From contig DLGQ01000039.1 in the NCBI GenBank assembly GCA_002482775.1, forward strand, positions 45,284 to 62,748: a stretch of DNA of 17,465 bases. Direction: 5' to 3'. The notes under the pieces were generated by a model, which searched no databases, was not told where the DNA came from, and saw nothing but the letters and a program-made list of their open reading frames with translations. Source of the DNA: Flavobacteriales bacterium UBA7690 (GTDB taxonomy: Bacteria; Bacteroidota; Bacteroidia; Flavobacteriales_F; PHOS-HE28). Positions 6,600-14,259 of the stretch are shown one piece after another. Both the position numbers and the translations under genes were made by a program. Position 1 is the first letter of the stretch. Each line of letters starts with the position of its first letter.

Positions 6600-7651
6600 T
6601 CGCCGCGCGCTGGATCGAACGCACCCTGCATCCCCGCTTCGAGCTGGGCACTTCAAAAGGGCCGATCAACGCGCGTACTGTTTGGTATTTGATCGCTTGG
6701 GATAGCGAACGGCCGGAGATCAAAGGCATCGGCGAAGCGGCGTTGTTCCCAGGCCACAGCAAGGAGTTCCCGGCCGATGTGAAGACGAAGTTGATCGAGC
6801 TGTGTGCTGATACCCGCGACTGGCAACGAAGACTTACGACAGACTTGGTAGATGTGCCCAGCGTTCGGTTCGCGGTGGAGCAATGTTTACGCGATCTGGA
6901 GGTGAGCGGAACGAAAGACCTCTTCCCTTCGGACTTCACCCTGGGCAGACGTTCCATCCCGATCAATGGCTTGGTGTGGATGGGCGACAAAGCCACGATG
7001 AAGCAGCGCATCCGTGATCAGATCGAGAAAGGCTTCACCACGGTGAAGATGAAGATCGGTGCCATCGGGATCGAGGATGAACTGGACCTGCTTAGTGCCG
7101 TACGCCAGGAATTCGGACCGGATGACATCACCCTGCGCGTGGATGCGAACGGCGCCTTTGGTGCGCGCGATGCGATGCCCGTATTGGACCGTCTGGCTGC
7201 GCTTCACGTCCACAGCATCGAACAACCGGTGCATGCCGGGCTCTACGAAGTGATGGCGGAACTGTGCGCACGTTCACCCGTTCCCATCGGGTTGGACGAG
7301 GACCTGATCGGCCTGAACACACGCGACGCGAAAGTGGACCTGCTGGACAACGTGAAGCCGCAATACATCGTGATCAAGCCGAGCCTGGTGGGTGGTTGGG
7401 CCGCCACACAGGAATGGATCGACCTGGCGAAGGCGCGCAACATAGGCTGGTGGATCACCTCGGCGTTGGAAAGCAGCATCGGGCTGAACGCGATCGCGCA
7501 ATACACGGCAACATTGAACGTATCGATGCCGCAAGGCTTGGGCACCGGCAATGTGTACACCAACAACATTCCCTCGCCGTTGCTCGCCGAGCGCGGTGCC
7601 TTGCACTACCGACCAGAAGAGGCGTGGGACATGTCATCCTTTGCGCGATGA
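6596..7651 (+). CDS. menC: o-Succinylbenzoate synthase
   Basis: Enolase-superfamily enzyme that dehydrates SHCHC to o-succinylbenzoate. Length 351 residues. The N-terminal capping domain spans about 1-115 and the barrel about 120-330. Catalytic residues are in place: K151 and K153 in VKMKIG (KxK), metal ligands D183 in VDANGAF, E209 in SIEQP and D234 in GLDEDL, and K261 in VIKPSLVGG as the second acid/base. The same residues occur in dipeptide epimerases and N-acylamino acid racemases, but the location between menA and menE settles the assignment. Start and stop both overlap neighbours through ATGA, so translation is probably coupled from menA to menE. Confidence 0.95.
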   Translation: MIAARWIERTLHPRFELGTSKGPINARTVWYLIAWDSERPEIKGIGEAALFPGHSKEFPADVKTKLIELCADTRDWQRRLTTDLVDVPSVRFAVEQCLRDLEVSGTKDLFPSDFTLGRRSIPINGLVWMGDKATMKQRIRDQIEKGFTTVKMKIGAIGIEDELDLLSAVRQEFGPDDITLRVDANGAFGARDAMPVLDRLAALHVHSIEQPVHAGLYEVMAELCARSPVPIGLDEDLIGLNTRDAKVDLLDNVKPQYIVIKPSLVGGWAATQEWIDLAKARNIGWWITSALESSIGLNAIAQYTATLNVSMPQGLGTGNVYTNNIPSPLLAERGALHYRPEEAWDMSSFAR

Positions 7652-8733
7652 GCGGCGCGTTGGATCGGTTCGAGGAGATCACCATTGATGGTACTAGGCT
7701 CACGCGCAAGCAATCGATCGAGCACTTCACCGCGTTGACCGTATCCAATTCCGAGGACCGCGTGTGGGCGACTTCCGTGGTGAAGACCTTGAACGACCTC
7801 GGCAACAACGCTGGTCTCCACGCCCAGACCAGCGGTACCACCGGCCCACCGAAACAGTTCACCATACCACCCGCTGATCTGGTGGCCAGCGCGCAAATCA
7901 CCGCTGCCACGTTCAACCTGCACACCGGTGATCGGGTGCTGCATTGCTTGCCGAGTGACTTCGTTGCGGGCAAGATGATGCTGGTGCGCGGCTTCGTCCT
8001 CGGGCTGGATCTGCATGTGATCGATCCGCGCGGCAGTGTATTGGAACACCTCAACACCAACGACCGTTTCCGATTTTCGGCCATGGTGCCGTTGCAATTG
8101 CACCGTGCGTTGCAGGAGGACCGTGCGCGCGTAGAGGCACAGTTCGAGACCATACTGCTCGGCGGCGGACCGGTAAGCCAAGCGTTGATCGACGACCTGC
8201 AAGGCCTGCGCGCGCAGGTCCACATCGGCTACGGCAGCACCGAGACCGTGACACACATCGCAGCACGAACCTTGAACGGTCCGCAACGAAGCGAAGTCTT
8301 CACCGCGCTCGGCGACGTGAAATTCGGCCGCGATCCACGTGGGTGCCTGGTGGTGTACACGCCGCACCTCAGCGTTCCACAACACGTGACGAACGACATC
8401 GCGGAGGTGATCGACGAGACCCATTTCCGCTGGCTCGGGCGTTTCGACAATGTGATCCTCAGTGGCGGCAAGAAGATCTTCCCCGAACAGTTGGAAGCGA
8501 AGACCACGAACATACTCCCCTACCCACATTACTTCGCCGCTACGCCGGATGAACGCCTTGGCCAAGCCGTGCTGCTCGTTGTGGAATGCCCACGATCCGA
8601 AGCGGAGATGATGCAAGAAGTGATGCCGCTGTTGGTCGGCGTGCTCGATCCGCATGAATTGCCACGACGTGTACGCGCTGTTCCCGTGTTCGATCGCACA
8701 ACGAGCGGCAAGGTCATCCGCAACAGGCCATGA
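7648..8733 (+). CDS. menE: o-Succinylbenzoate-CoA ligase, short form
   Basis: ANL-superfamily adenylate-forming enzyme that activates o-succinylbenzoate with ATP and CoA. Motifs: P-loop TSGTTGPPK (61-69), GYGSTETVTH (194-203), hinge region LGRFDNVILSGGKKIFPEQLE (263-283, split here by the hinge near D267), and C-terminal TSGKVIRN with K355 as the adenylation lysine. At 361 residues it is about 80-100 shorter than E. coli MenE; the missing part is the N-terminal region ahead of the P-loop, so only about 60 residues precede it. No lost upstream frame is evident because menC occupies that DNA, so this is a compact natural form and not a truncation artefact. It starts at ATG 7648 inside the menC stop overlap and its own stop overlaps the next ORF. 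Confidence 0.93.
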   Translation: MSGALDRFEEITIDGTRLTRKQSIEHFTALTVSNSEDRVWATSVVKTLNDLGNNAGLHAQTSGTTGPPKQFTIPPADLVASAQITAATFNLHTGDRVLHCLPSDFVAGKMMLVRGFVLGLDLHVIDPRGSVLEHLNTNDRFRFSAMVPLQLHRALQEDRARVEAQFETILLGGGPVSQALIDDLQGLRAQVHIGYGSTETVTHIAARTLNGPQRSEVFTALGDVKFGRDPRGCLVVYTPHLSVPQHVTNDIAEVIDETHFRWLGRFDNVILSGGKKIFPEQLEAKTTNILPYPHYFAATPDERLGQAVLLVVECPRSEAEMMQEVMPLLVGVLDPHELPRRVRAVPVFDRTTSGKVIRNRP

Positions 8734-8945
8734 GCGCGTTCTTCCTCCTGCTACTCTTGTACGCTCTGCTTTTCGTGATCGTCGTATGGCCCATCCACTG
8801 GATCTGGCACATGCGCACACAGGACGGCGAGTATGACAAGCGTTTCTACCGCCAGCCTTCCTACTGGAAACTCTACTTCTGGATCTTCGGAACAGCGATG
8901 CTGCTCACCTTCGGGCTCAACATCGTGCGCGCCCTTCGCGGCTGA
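8730..8945 (+). CDS. Small two-helix membrane protein, last gene of the men operon
   Basis: A 71-residue protein not recognised as a known family. Two hydrophobic segments are visible: residues about 3-24, ending in a Trp-rich stretch (VWPIHWIWH), and about 50-67 (LYFWIFGTAMLLTFGLNIV). They are joined by a charged, aromatic loop (about 28-48) with Asp, Glu, Arg, Lys and Tyr residues. The start codon overlaps the menE stop as ATGA, the same arrangement as the confirmed men genes, which is the main evidence that it is real. It ends three bases before the convergent rluD stop. A role near membrane-bound MenA or in quinone handling is conceivable but only inferred from position. Confidence 0.75.
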   Translation: MSAFFLLLLLYALLFVIVVWPIHWIWHMRTQDGEYDKRFYRQPSYWKLYFWIFGTAMLLTFGLNIVRALRG

Positions 8946-8948
8946 ACC

Positions 8949-10040
8949 CTACTTCATGTTGTTCAAGGCCTGCTTGTCCAACGGCTCCTCGTCGTCATCG
9001 TTCTCCATGGGCTTCACCGCCGTGTAGTTGCGCCACTTCTCCAAGACCGCCTGCATATCCGCAGGGAGCGGGCTTTCGAAGTGCATGCGCTTGCCGGTGA
9101 TCGGGTGGTCGATGTCCAGCGTGCGCGCGTGCAAGGCTTGGCGGGGGATCACCTTGAAACAGTTCTCCACGAACTGGCGGTACCGGGTGAAGGTGGTGCC
9201 CTTCAGCACTCGATCCCCGCCGTACGCGGCATCGTTGAAGAGCGGATGACCGCTCCATTGCATGTGTACCCGGATCTGGTGCGTGCGTCCCGTCTCCAGT
9301 TTGCATTCCACCAAGGTGATGTAGCGGAAACGTTCCAGCACTTTCCAACGCGTGAGCGCCGCTTTGCCTTGTTCACCATCGGGATAAACGAACTGTACGG
9401 TGCGGTCCTTCACGCTGCGGCCGATGTGGCCTTCGATGGTGCCTTCCTCTTCCGCGAAATCGCCCCAGACCAACGCGTTGTAACGGCGGTCGCTGGTACG
9501 ATCGAAGAACTGACGGGCCAGGTGCGTGAGGGCTTCTTCGGTCTTCCCGATGACCATGACGCCGCTGGTGTCCTTGTCCAACCGATGTACCAAGCCGGGA
9601 CGTGGGATCTCCGCGCCGGGTGTGCTTGGCAATTTGCCGAAGTGGAACAGCAAGGCGTTCACCAAAGTGCCGGTCCAATTGCCGTGACCCGGATGCACAA
9701 CAAGGCCTGCTTGCTTGTTGATGATCAGGATATGGTCATCCTCGTACAACACTTCCAGCGGGATATCCTCGGGTTGGATCTCCACTTCGCGCTGCGGATA
9801 CGGCAGCACGATGCTGATCTCATCTCCGGGCTTCACCTTCTGGCTGGGCTTGGCGCTCTTGCCGTTCACCAGCACGTTGCCCGCTTTGGCCGCTACCTGG
9901 ATGCGGTTGCGCGAAGTGTTCGCTAAGCGATCGAACAGGAATTTATCCAGCCGTATCTGCGATTGTTTCGGGTCGCAAACGATGCGGTGGTGCTCGTAAA
10001 GCTCCTGTTCTTCCCCGGCGATGTCGAGTTCTTGCTCCAT
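8949..10040 (-). CDS. rluD: RluD-family 23S rRNA pseudouridine synthase
   Basis: Isomerises specific uridines in 23S rRNA to pseudouridine. The 363-residue protein has an S4 RNA-binding domain (about 30-75, RLDKFLFDRLANTSR...) and the RluA-type catalytic domain (about 95-325) with GLVHRLDKDTSGVMVIGK around catalytic D155, then ETGRTHQIRVH and HPLFNDAAYGG. The extended N-terminus and S4 domain fit RluD better than RluA, but RluC-like specificity cannot be excluded. The start at 10040 is chosen because its ATG overlaps the TGA of the preceding gene (TGATG); a longer upstream reading has no family similarity. The tail after about residue 340 is acidic (ENDDDEEPLD). Last gene of a three-gene operon. 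Confidence 0.92.
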   Translation of the reverse strand: MEQELDIAGEEQELYEHHRIVCDPKQSQIRLDKFLFDRLANTSRNRIQVAAKAGNVLVNGKSAKPSQKVKPGDEISIVLPYPQREVEIQPEDIPLEVLYEDDHILIINKQAGLVVHPGHGNWTGTLVNALLFHFGKLPSTPGAEIPRPGLVHRLDKDTSGVMVIGKTEEALTHLARQFFDRTSDRRYNALVWGDFAEEEGTIEGHIGRSVKDRTVQFVYPDGEQGKAALTRWKVLERFRYITLVECKLETGRTHQIRVHMQWSGHPLFNDAAYGGDRVLKGTTFTRYRQFVENCFKVIPRQALHARTLDIDHPITGKRMHFESPLPADMQAVLEKWRNYTAVKPMENDDDEEPLDKQALNNMK

Positions 10041-12286
10041 CAGTGTTGCACTACCAAGCGGCCTTGCGCGTGCAAGGTACCGGTAGCATCCACAACACGC
10101 AGCACATAAACACCGTTCGCGATGGAAGCGGTGCTGAACTCGTTGGTACCATTGACGCGTTCGCTCCACACGGTGCGCCCGGTGGCATCGATGCACTGCA
10201 CGCTGGCACGCGGAGGCATGTCCCCGGACAAAGCGATGCGCACGGCGTGCGCAGCCGGATTGGGGAAGATGAGCAGATCACCGGGAGCATCCAGCTCCGC
10301 AATGCTCGCCCACGGATCAACAGGTGCGATCATCACGGGCCGCATCATCAGCGACCCTTGGAAACTGGTGTTGGCGAAGCTGCCTCCCGTGTTGTAGAAG
10401 ATCCGGTTGCTGTTGTTGCGGTTGCGATCGAAACCCAGGTTCAGGTTCGCCGGGTTGGTCTGCACCCACCCCACATAGATGGTGCCTTCCACGCGGATGG
10501 CACTGTCCAATTCGTACTCCACGAAGTTGTCGATCCCATCCAACCGGTATTGCGGCGATGAGAAGGAGAAGTTCTGGTGTTGGATCACCTCGGGGTTCAA
10601 GCTGCTCCAGACCGTGACGAGGAACGAACCATCATCCGGTGGAAGTAGCGGCGGCTGGTTCGCGACGGGGTTGAAATACATGCGAACAGCACGGAGCGAA
10701 TCCGCCCCGATCAGATCATAGCGATAGGCCAACTTCCCACCTGCCACGTTGAGGCCGTAGCCCATTTCCGCGGTGCCATCATCGTACGCGTAGTAGTTGC
10801 TCAACTCCTGCAACAGGTACGAGGTGTCGTTGTACTGGTTGATGTCCGGCTCGGTCTGCGAATAGAACTTGATGTTCCAGAATGCCGCGTCGGTGCTGGG
10901 TGAATTGTCGAAGACGAAGTTGTTCGGCGCACTGTTGATCGGGTGGACGGTGGTGAGGATGGTGGCCGCATTGCTGTTGGGGCTCAACCCGTTCTCGAAC
11001 GATGCGAGCGGTCCGCCATCTTCGTTCACCGCGGTCATACCGTACCGGATGAAACGATCCGTGATGTCCAGGTTGCGCAACTTCTCTTCCACCTGTGGCG
11101 CCATCAAGGTGGACGATGCTTCCTGGAAACGCGCGAAGGGCACGGAGGTGTAGGTCTGAAGAATGCTCGCTTCCGGGTACATGTAGGCCACGTCCACCAA
11201 GCGTGTATCGTTGAACGCACGCTGTGCACCGAGGCGCACATAATCCAAATGCCAGTGATCGAACGAACCGCTGAGCGTGGCGCAGTTCACGAAACGGAAC
11301 TGGAAACCCTCTTTCAAGAAACGTTCTTGCCGAACGGGAATAAGGATCTGCTGGAAATCCGCGAGGTCCACGTAGGGGATCGCCCACATCTGGTACCACG
11401 ACTGCTCCAAGGGCGCGTAGAACTCCAGGATCAGGCTGTCCACGATCTGTGCGTTGTCATCGCCGCTCAACCCTTTGGCCTGGTAGAAGAAACTGAGGTA
11501 GATGGAATCGCTCGCTGGATATTCCAGGTCGATAGGCACCGAGGTGAGGTGGTCCGCGCGGCCGTATGCCGTATAGTTCGGGAAGTCGTACGGGTAGCCC
11601 GTGTTCGCCAACCCATCGAAGGTGGCTACACCGATGGTGGGCGGATCGATGGGATAGGTGCCGTTGATGTACACATCATCATCCTGCCAAAGGATCAGCG
11701 GCGTGGCCACCTCGTTCATCATGTACGTGCCACCGGCCGCAGCTACACTGTACACCAGCACCGAATCCTGCACCAGTTCGGGGCTTAGGAGGAAGATGGT
11801 ATCGGTCGGTGGTGCGCTAAGTGAATCCAGGATGTTGTACGCCGGCCAAGCTTCCACCGTGCTGCTCGTTGGTGGGTGTACCGAAAGGTCCAGCACCGTG
11901 ACCATCACGCTGGGCAGGGCTTCGCGCACGGTCTCCGGCGGATCGTTGGTGTTCACCGTGGTGCGCCACGTGGTGTCCGTGCTGTAGCGCATGTCCCAGG
12001 TGGAGTTGCCGTTCACCGTAAGGCGGTAGAGCGTATTGTCCAAGGTGACATCCGGATCGGTGACCTGCGCGAACCGCTTGCGCGTGCGGTCGATGGAGAA
12101 GTCATCCATCAACGGGATCTCCTGCATCTCGTACTGGTACTCGAACACGCGCTTGATGTTGTCCTTGGCACGGCCCGCATCGGCCACCGGGCGGGCGCTC
12201 AAGGCACGCAACACTTCACCCTGTGCCAGTGCGGCGCTGCCCACCAACACGGCGAAGAAGAACGAAAGGATCTTATTCAAGTACAT
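10040..12286 (-). CDS. T9SS-secreted protein with C-terminal sorting domain
   Basis: A 748-residue exported protein. It starts with a signal peptide (MYLNKILSFFFAVLVGSAALA, cut before Q) and ends with a type A T9SS sorting domain of about 80 residues, recognisable from FPNPAAHAVRIAL, DATGRTVW, IANGVYVLRV and the final GRLVV. Such proteins cross the outer membrane by the Bacteroidota-specific type 9 system and are released or anchored at the surface. The central region is beta-rich with many Asp, Asn and aromatic residues and jelly-roll-like stretches (FDHWHLDYVRLG), but no catalytic motif I can name, so function is unknown. ATG at 12286 is preferred over the TTG two codons upstream. It overlaps the end of the PASTA gene by 14 bases and its stop overlaps the rluD start. 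Confidence 0.88.
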   Translation of the reverse strand: MYLNKILSFFFAVLVGSAALAQGEVLRALSARPVADAGRAKDNIKRVFEYQYEMQEIPLMDDFSIDRTRKRFAQVTDPDVTLDNTLYRLTVNGNSTWDMRYSTDTTWRTTVNTNDPPETVREALPSVMVTVLDLSVHPPTSSTVEAWPAYNILDSLSAPPTDTIFLLSPELVQDSVLVYSVAAAGGTYMMNEVATPLILWQDDDVYINGTYPIDPPTIGVATFDGLANTGYPYDFPNYTAYGRADHLTSVPIDLEYPASDSIYLSFFYQAKGLSGDDNAQIVDSLILEFYAPLEQSWYQMWAIPYVDLADFQQILIPVRQERFLKEGFQFRFVNCATLSGSFDHWHLDYVRLGAQRAFNDTRLVDVAYMYPEASILQTYTSVPFARFQEASSTLMAPQVEEKLRNLDITDRFIRYGMTAVNEDGGPLASFENGLSPNSNAATILTTVHPINSAPNNFVFDNSPSTDAAFWNIKFYSQTEPDINQYNDTSYLLQELSNYYAYDDGTAEMGYGLNVAGGKLAYRYDLIGADSLRAVRMYFNPVANQPPLLPPDDGSFLVTVWSSLNPEVIQHQNFSFSSPQYRLDGIDNFVEYELDSAIRVEGTIYVGWVQTNPANLNLGFDRNRNNSNRIFYNTGGSFANTSFQGSLMMRPVMIAPVDPWASIAELDAPGDLLIFPNPAAHAVRIALSGDMPPRASVQCIDATGRTVWSERVNGTNEFSTASIANGVYVLRVVDATGTLHAQGRLVVQH

Positions 12287-13103
12287 CTTCAACAGTGTCG
12301 TTGCGGGTGTAACGCGCGGGGTCGTTCCAACCGTCGTTCGGTTTCAGGCCGGCGGTGTCGGCACTTAGCCAGATGTCGATGGTACTGCCCAAGGCGATGC
12401 GGTCGTTGGCGTTGGCCGGCGGGGATTGGCGGCGCACCCGTGCCAACGTGGAATCCGCTGCCGTATTGCAGCCTTCGCATTCCACCAGCACACCCAGGTT
12501 CAACGAGGCCATGTTCAGCACCATCTGCACCTCGGCATGCGTGAGCCCACCGAGGTCCGGTACAGGGACGCGTTCACCCCTGTCCCCGCTGCCAAGCACC
12601 AAGGTGATGGATTCGCCCCGGCGGATGCGCTGCTCCGGCGCGATGGGCGTGCCTTTGTACAGCTGCGCGATCACACAATCCACGCAGGGGTCCGGGCGAT
12701 ACTGCAGCTCTTGCACCTTCAGGCCGATGATCTCCAGCACCGAGATCGCCTGGCGTTTGCTCAGGTCCACCAAGCGCGGCATGTCGATCATCTTCGGCTG
12801 GCTGGCGTTGAGCACCAGGTAGATCTTGCGGCCCGGCTTCACATCGATGCCCGCTGCGGGGTCCTGCTCCACGATACTTCCCTTGGGCAGCTCGTCCGAG
12901 TACACCGAGTCGATCACCAAGGCACGCAGCTCGCGACCTTCCAACATGCTCTCGGCCTCGGAAAAGGTCATCCCCTTCAGGTCCGGCACGCGCATGGCCA
13001 CGTTGTGCTTGGTGTACGAACGCAACCACAGCCAACCCGCGAAGAGTAGCGCAAGCGCCAGTAGCAGTGGCAATACGAAGTACTGGACCGGACGTGACCT
13101 CAT
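12273..13103 (-). CDS. Stand-alone PASTA-domain membrane protein
   Basis: A 276-residue protein with a short basic cytoplasmic tail, one transmembrane helix (about 9-28) and three PASTA repeats in the periplasm (about 36-98, 105-172 and 179-247), each starting with a V/MP-x-L/V pattern such as MRVPDLKGMTFSEAE and VPVPDLGGLTHAEV. PASTA domains in Gram-positive kinases and penicillin-binding proteins sense or bind peptidoglycan; here no kinase or transpeptidase domain is attached. Two CxxC pairs are present, C140/C143 in PASTA 2 and C209/C212 in PASTA 3. ATG at 13103 is chosen because the helix follows at the expected distance; the upstream extension to 13163 has no family-like sequence. First gene of the operon with the T9SS protein and rluD, and close to ddl, suggesting a cell wall link (inference). 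Confidence 0.88.
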   Translation of the reverse strand: MRSRPVQYFVLPLLLALALLFAGWLWLRSYTKHNVAMRVPDLKGMTFSEAESMLEGRELRALVIDSVYSDELPKGSIVEQDPAAGIDVKPGRKIYLVLNASQPKMIDMPRLVDLSKRQAISVLEIIGLKVQELQYRPDPCVDCVIAQLYKGTPIAPEQRIRRGESITLVLGSGDRGERVPVPDLGGLTHAEVQMVLNMASLNLGVLVECEGCNTAADSTLARVRRQSPPANANDRIALGSTIDIWLSADTAGLKPNDGWNDPARYTRNDTVEDVLE

Positions 13104-13117
13104 CGTTACAAAGGGCG

Positions 13118-13125
13118 CTAAGTTA
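13118..13125 (-). promoter_or_regulatory. Candidate -7 box of the PASTA-T9SS-rluD operon
   Basis: TAACTTAG on the minus strand differs from TAnnTTTG at one base and ends 14 bases before the start at 13103. No convincing -33 element is seen at the expected distance. Confidence 0.35.
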
Positions 13126-13171
13126 GCCGACCCTTCCGCACGCACTTTCCAGCACGAAGCCACCTTTCACA

Positions 13172-13179
13172 CATCTTTG
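13172..13179 (+). promoter_or_regulatory. Candidate -7 box of the methyltransferase gene
   Basis: CATCTTTG, one base from the TAnnTTTG consensus, ends 24 bases before the start at 13204. It is back to back with the PASTA operon box about 50 bases away, so the 100-base region between these genes looks like a divergent promoter region. Confidence 0.35.
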
Positions 13180-13203
13180 TTGCTCCCGCACCGATCGGCG
13201 GTC

Positions 13204-14088
13204 ATGCCCATGCCACACCTCTTATCCCCCTTCACCGCCTGGGTCCGTCGCCAGTCCAGCCTGCCACGCAACAAGCGGATCCTCGATGCGCTGGACCGTT
13301 CCGATGCACCTGCCGTGAAGGCCATCGGACAGGCCGTGCGCCAGCGCCTGACGGATGCCCAGTGGACCGCCGAAGAGGAAGCACGCATCCGTGCGGTGGA
13401 GAACTACCGCGCACGCCTGTTGGCTTCCACCGAAACGTTCGAGGTGGTGGACTATGGTGCCCACGGACCCGATGCCGACCGCAACAGGAATGAGATGGAA
13501 ACGGGTATCCGCGTGGGACGCTCGGTGGCGGCCTTGGCGAAAGGGGCGGCCAGCCCTCCTTTCTGGGGCCAGTGCATGTTCAGCTTGGTGCGGGCCTTGC
13601 GGCCAGGGCTATGCCTGGAACTGGGTACCAGCTTGGGCATCTCGGCATCGTACCAGAGCGCGGCGCTCAAGCTCAACGGCAAAGGACGGCTCATCTCCAT
13701 CGAAGGCGACCCCTCGATCGCACGGATCGCCACGGCAGGCTTGAAGGAACAAGGCTACACCGAGACCGAAGTACGCTGCGGGCGTTTCATGGATGTGCTG
13801 CCCACGCTGCTGCGCGAATGCGGCCCGCTGGACTTCATCTTCATCGATGGCCACCACGACCACGAGGCCACCAAGGAATACTTCGATATGCTGCTCCCGC
13901 ACATGGCACCCAACGCCGTGGTGATCTTCGATGATATCCGCTGGTCGCCCGGCATGTTCAAAGCGTGGGAAGAACTCTGCAGCGACCCACGGACCGGATA
14001 TGTGATCGACCTGGGCCGCTGGGGCTTGGCGTGCATCGGGGCCAAGAAGGTGGGCCCGGCCATGCCCGAGAAGTTCGAACTGGGGTAG
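13204..14088 (+). CDS. Class I SAM-dependent methyltransferase
   Basis: A 294-residue predicted cytoplasmic enzyme. The Rossmann methyltransferase core begins near residue 120: motif I is LELGTSLGIS (138-147), E167 in SIEGDP should bind the SAM ribose, and FIFIDGHHDH (211-220) followed by IFDDIRWS (241-248) match motifs of the O-methyltransferase / Methyltransf_24 type, where Asp residues can coordinate a metal and the substrate hydroxyl. The first 110 residues are Arg-rich and probably helical; their role is unknown. The substrate cannot be told; it is not recognisably the quinone methyltransferase MenG/UbiE. ATG 13204 is the first plausible start after the divergent promoter region; ATG 13210 is an equally good alternative. 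It precedes ddl by 171 bases, so co-transcription is possible but not required. Confidence 0.85.
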   Translation: MPMPHLLSPFTAWVRRQSSLPRNKRILDALDRSDAPAVKAIGQAVRQRLTDAQWTAEEEARIRAVENYRARLLASTETFEVVDYGAHGPDADRNRNEMETGIRVGRSVAALAKGAASPPFWGQCMFSLVRALRPGLCLELGTSLGISASYQSAALKLNGKGRLISIEGDPSIARIATAGLKEQGYTETEVRCGRFMDVLPTLLRECGPLDFIFIDGHHDHEATKEYFDMLLPHMAPNAVVIFDDIRWSPGMFKAWEELCSDPRTGYVIDLGRWGLACIGAKKVGPAMPEKFELG

Positions 14089-14233
14089 TTGCTTCATCAC
14101 ACTTTCTGCTAGATCATGGACCGTCGCTGTAGTCATGACGGAGATCGGTATGGAAAGTGACACCGCAACATGGTTCACAGCAGGCCGTTCACACTTTGGT
14201 GCGTTCCGCAGAACCGCTAACGTGCACCGCAGC

Positions 14234-14241
14234 AAGCTTTG
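14234..14241 (+). promoter_or_regulatory. Candidate -7 box of ddl
   Basis: AAGCTTTG matches TAnnTTTG except at the first base and lies 18 bases before the ddl ATG. An alternative is TTTG at 14195-14198 followed after 19 bases by TA at 14218, which has the expected spacing but a poor -7 box. Both are weak. Otherwise nothing is seen in the 171-base gap before ddl. Confidence 0.25.
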
Positions 14242-14259
14242 CGGACCCATCCCAACCCC

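Noticed and set aside
7606..8820. 404-codon open frame on the minus strand opposite menE
   Set aside because: No recognisable domain, His- and Arg-rich composition typical of an antisense shadow in GC-rich DNA, and menE motifs are complete on the plus strand.
8730..8945. Small membrane ORF as a toxin or holin
   Set aside because: Its coupling to menE and lack of an antitoxin or lysis context make this less likely than an operon-linked function.
9081..9926. 281-codon plus-strand open frame opposite rluD
   Set aside because: Shadow; rluD catalytic motifs are clear on the minus strand.
10943..11788. 281-codon plus-strand open frame opposite the T9SS protein
   Set aside because: Val-, His- and Arg-rich shadow; the minus-strand frame has a signal peptide and a sorting domain.
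14125..14169. 14-codon ORF in the gap before ddl
   Set aside because: No ribosome binding site, no recognisable peptide, length expected by chance.
14089..14259. Possible riboswitch or small RNA in the methyltransferase-ddl gap
   Set aside because: Only short palindromes such as GTCATGAC are seen; no extended stem structure or known motif.
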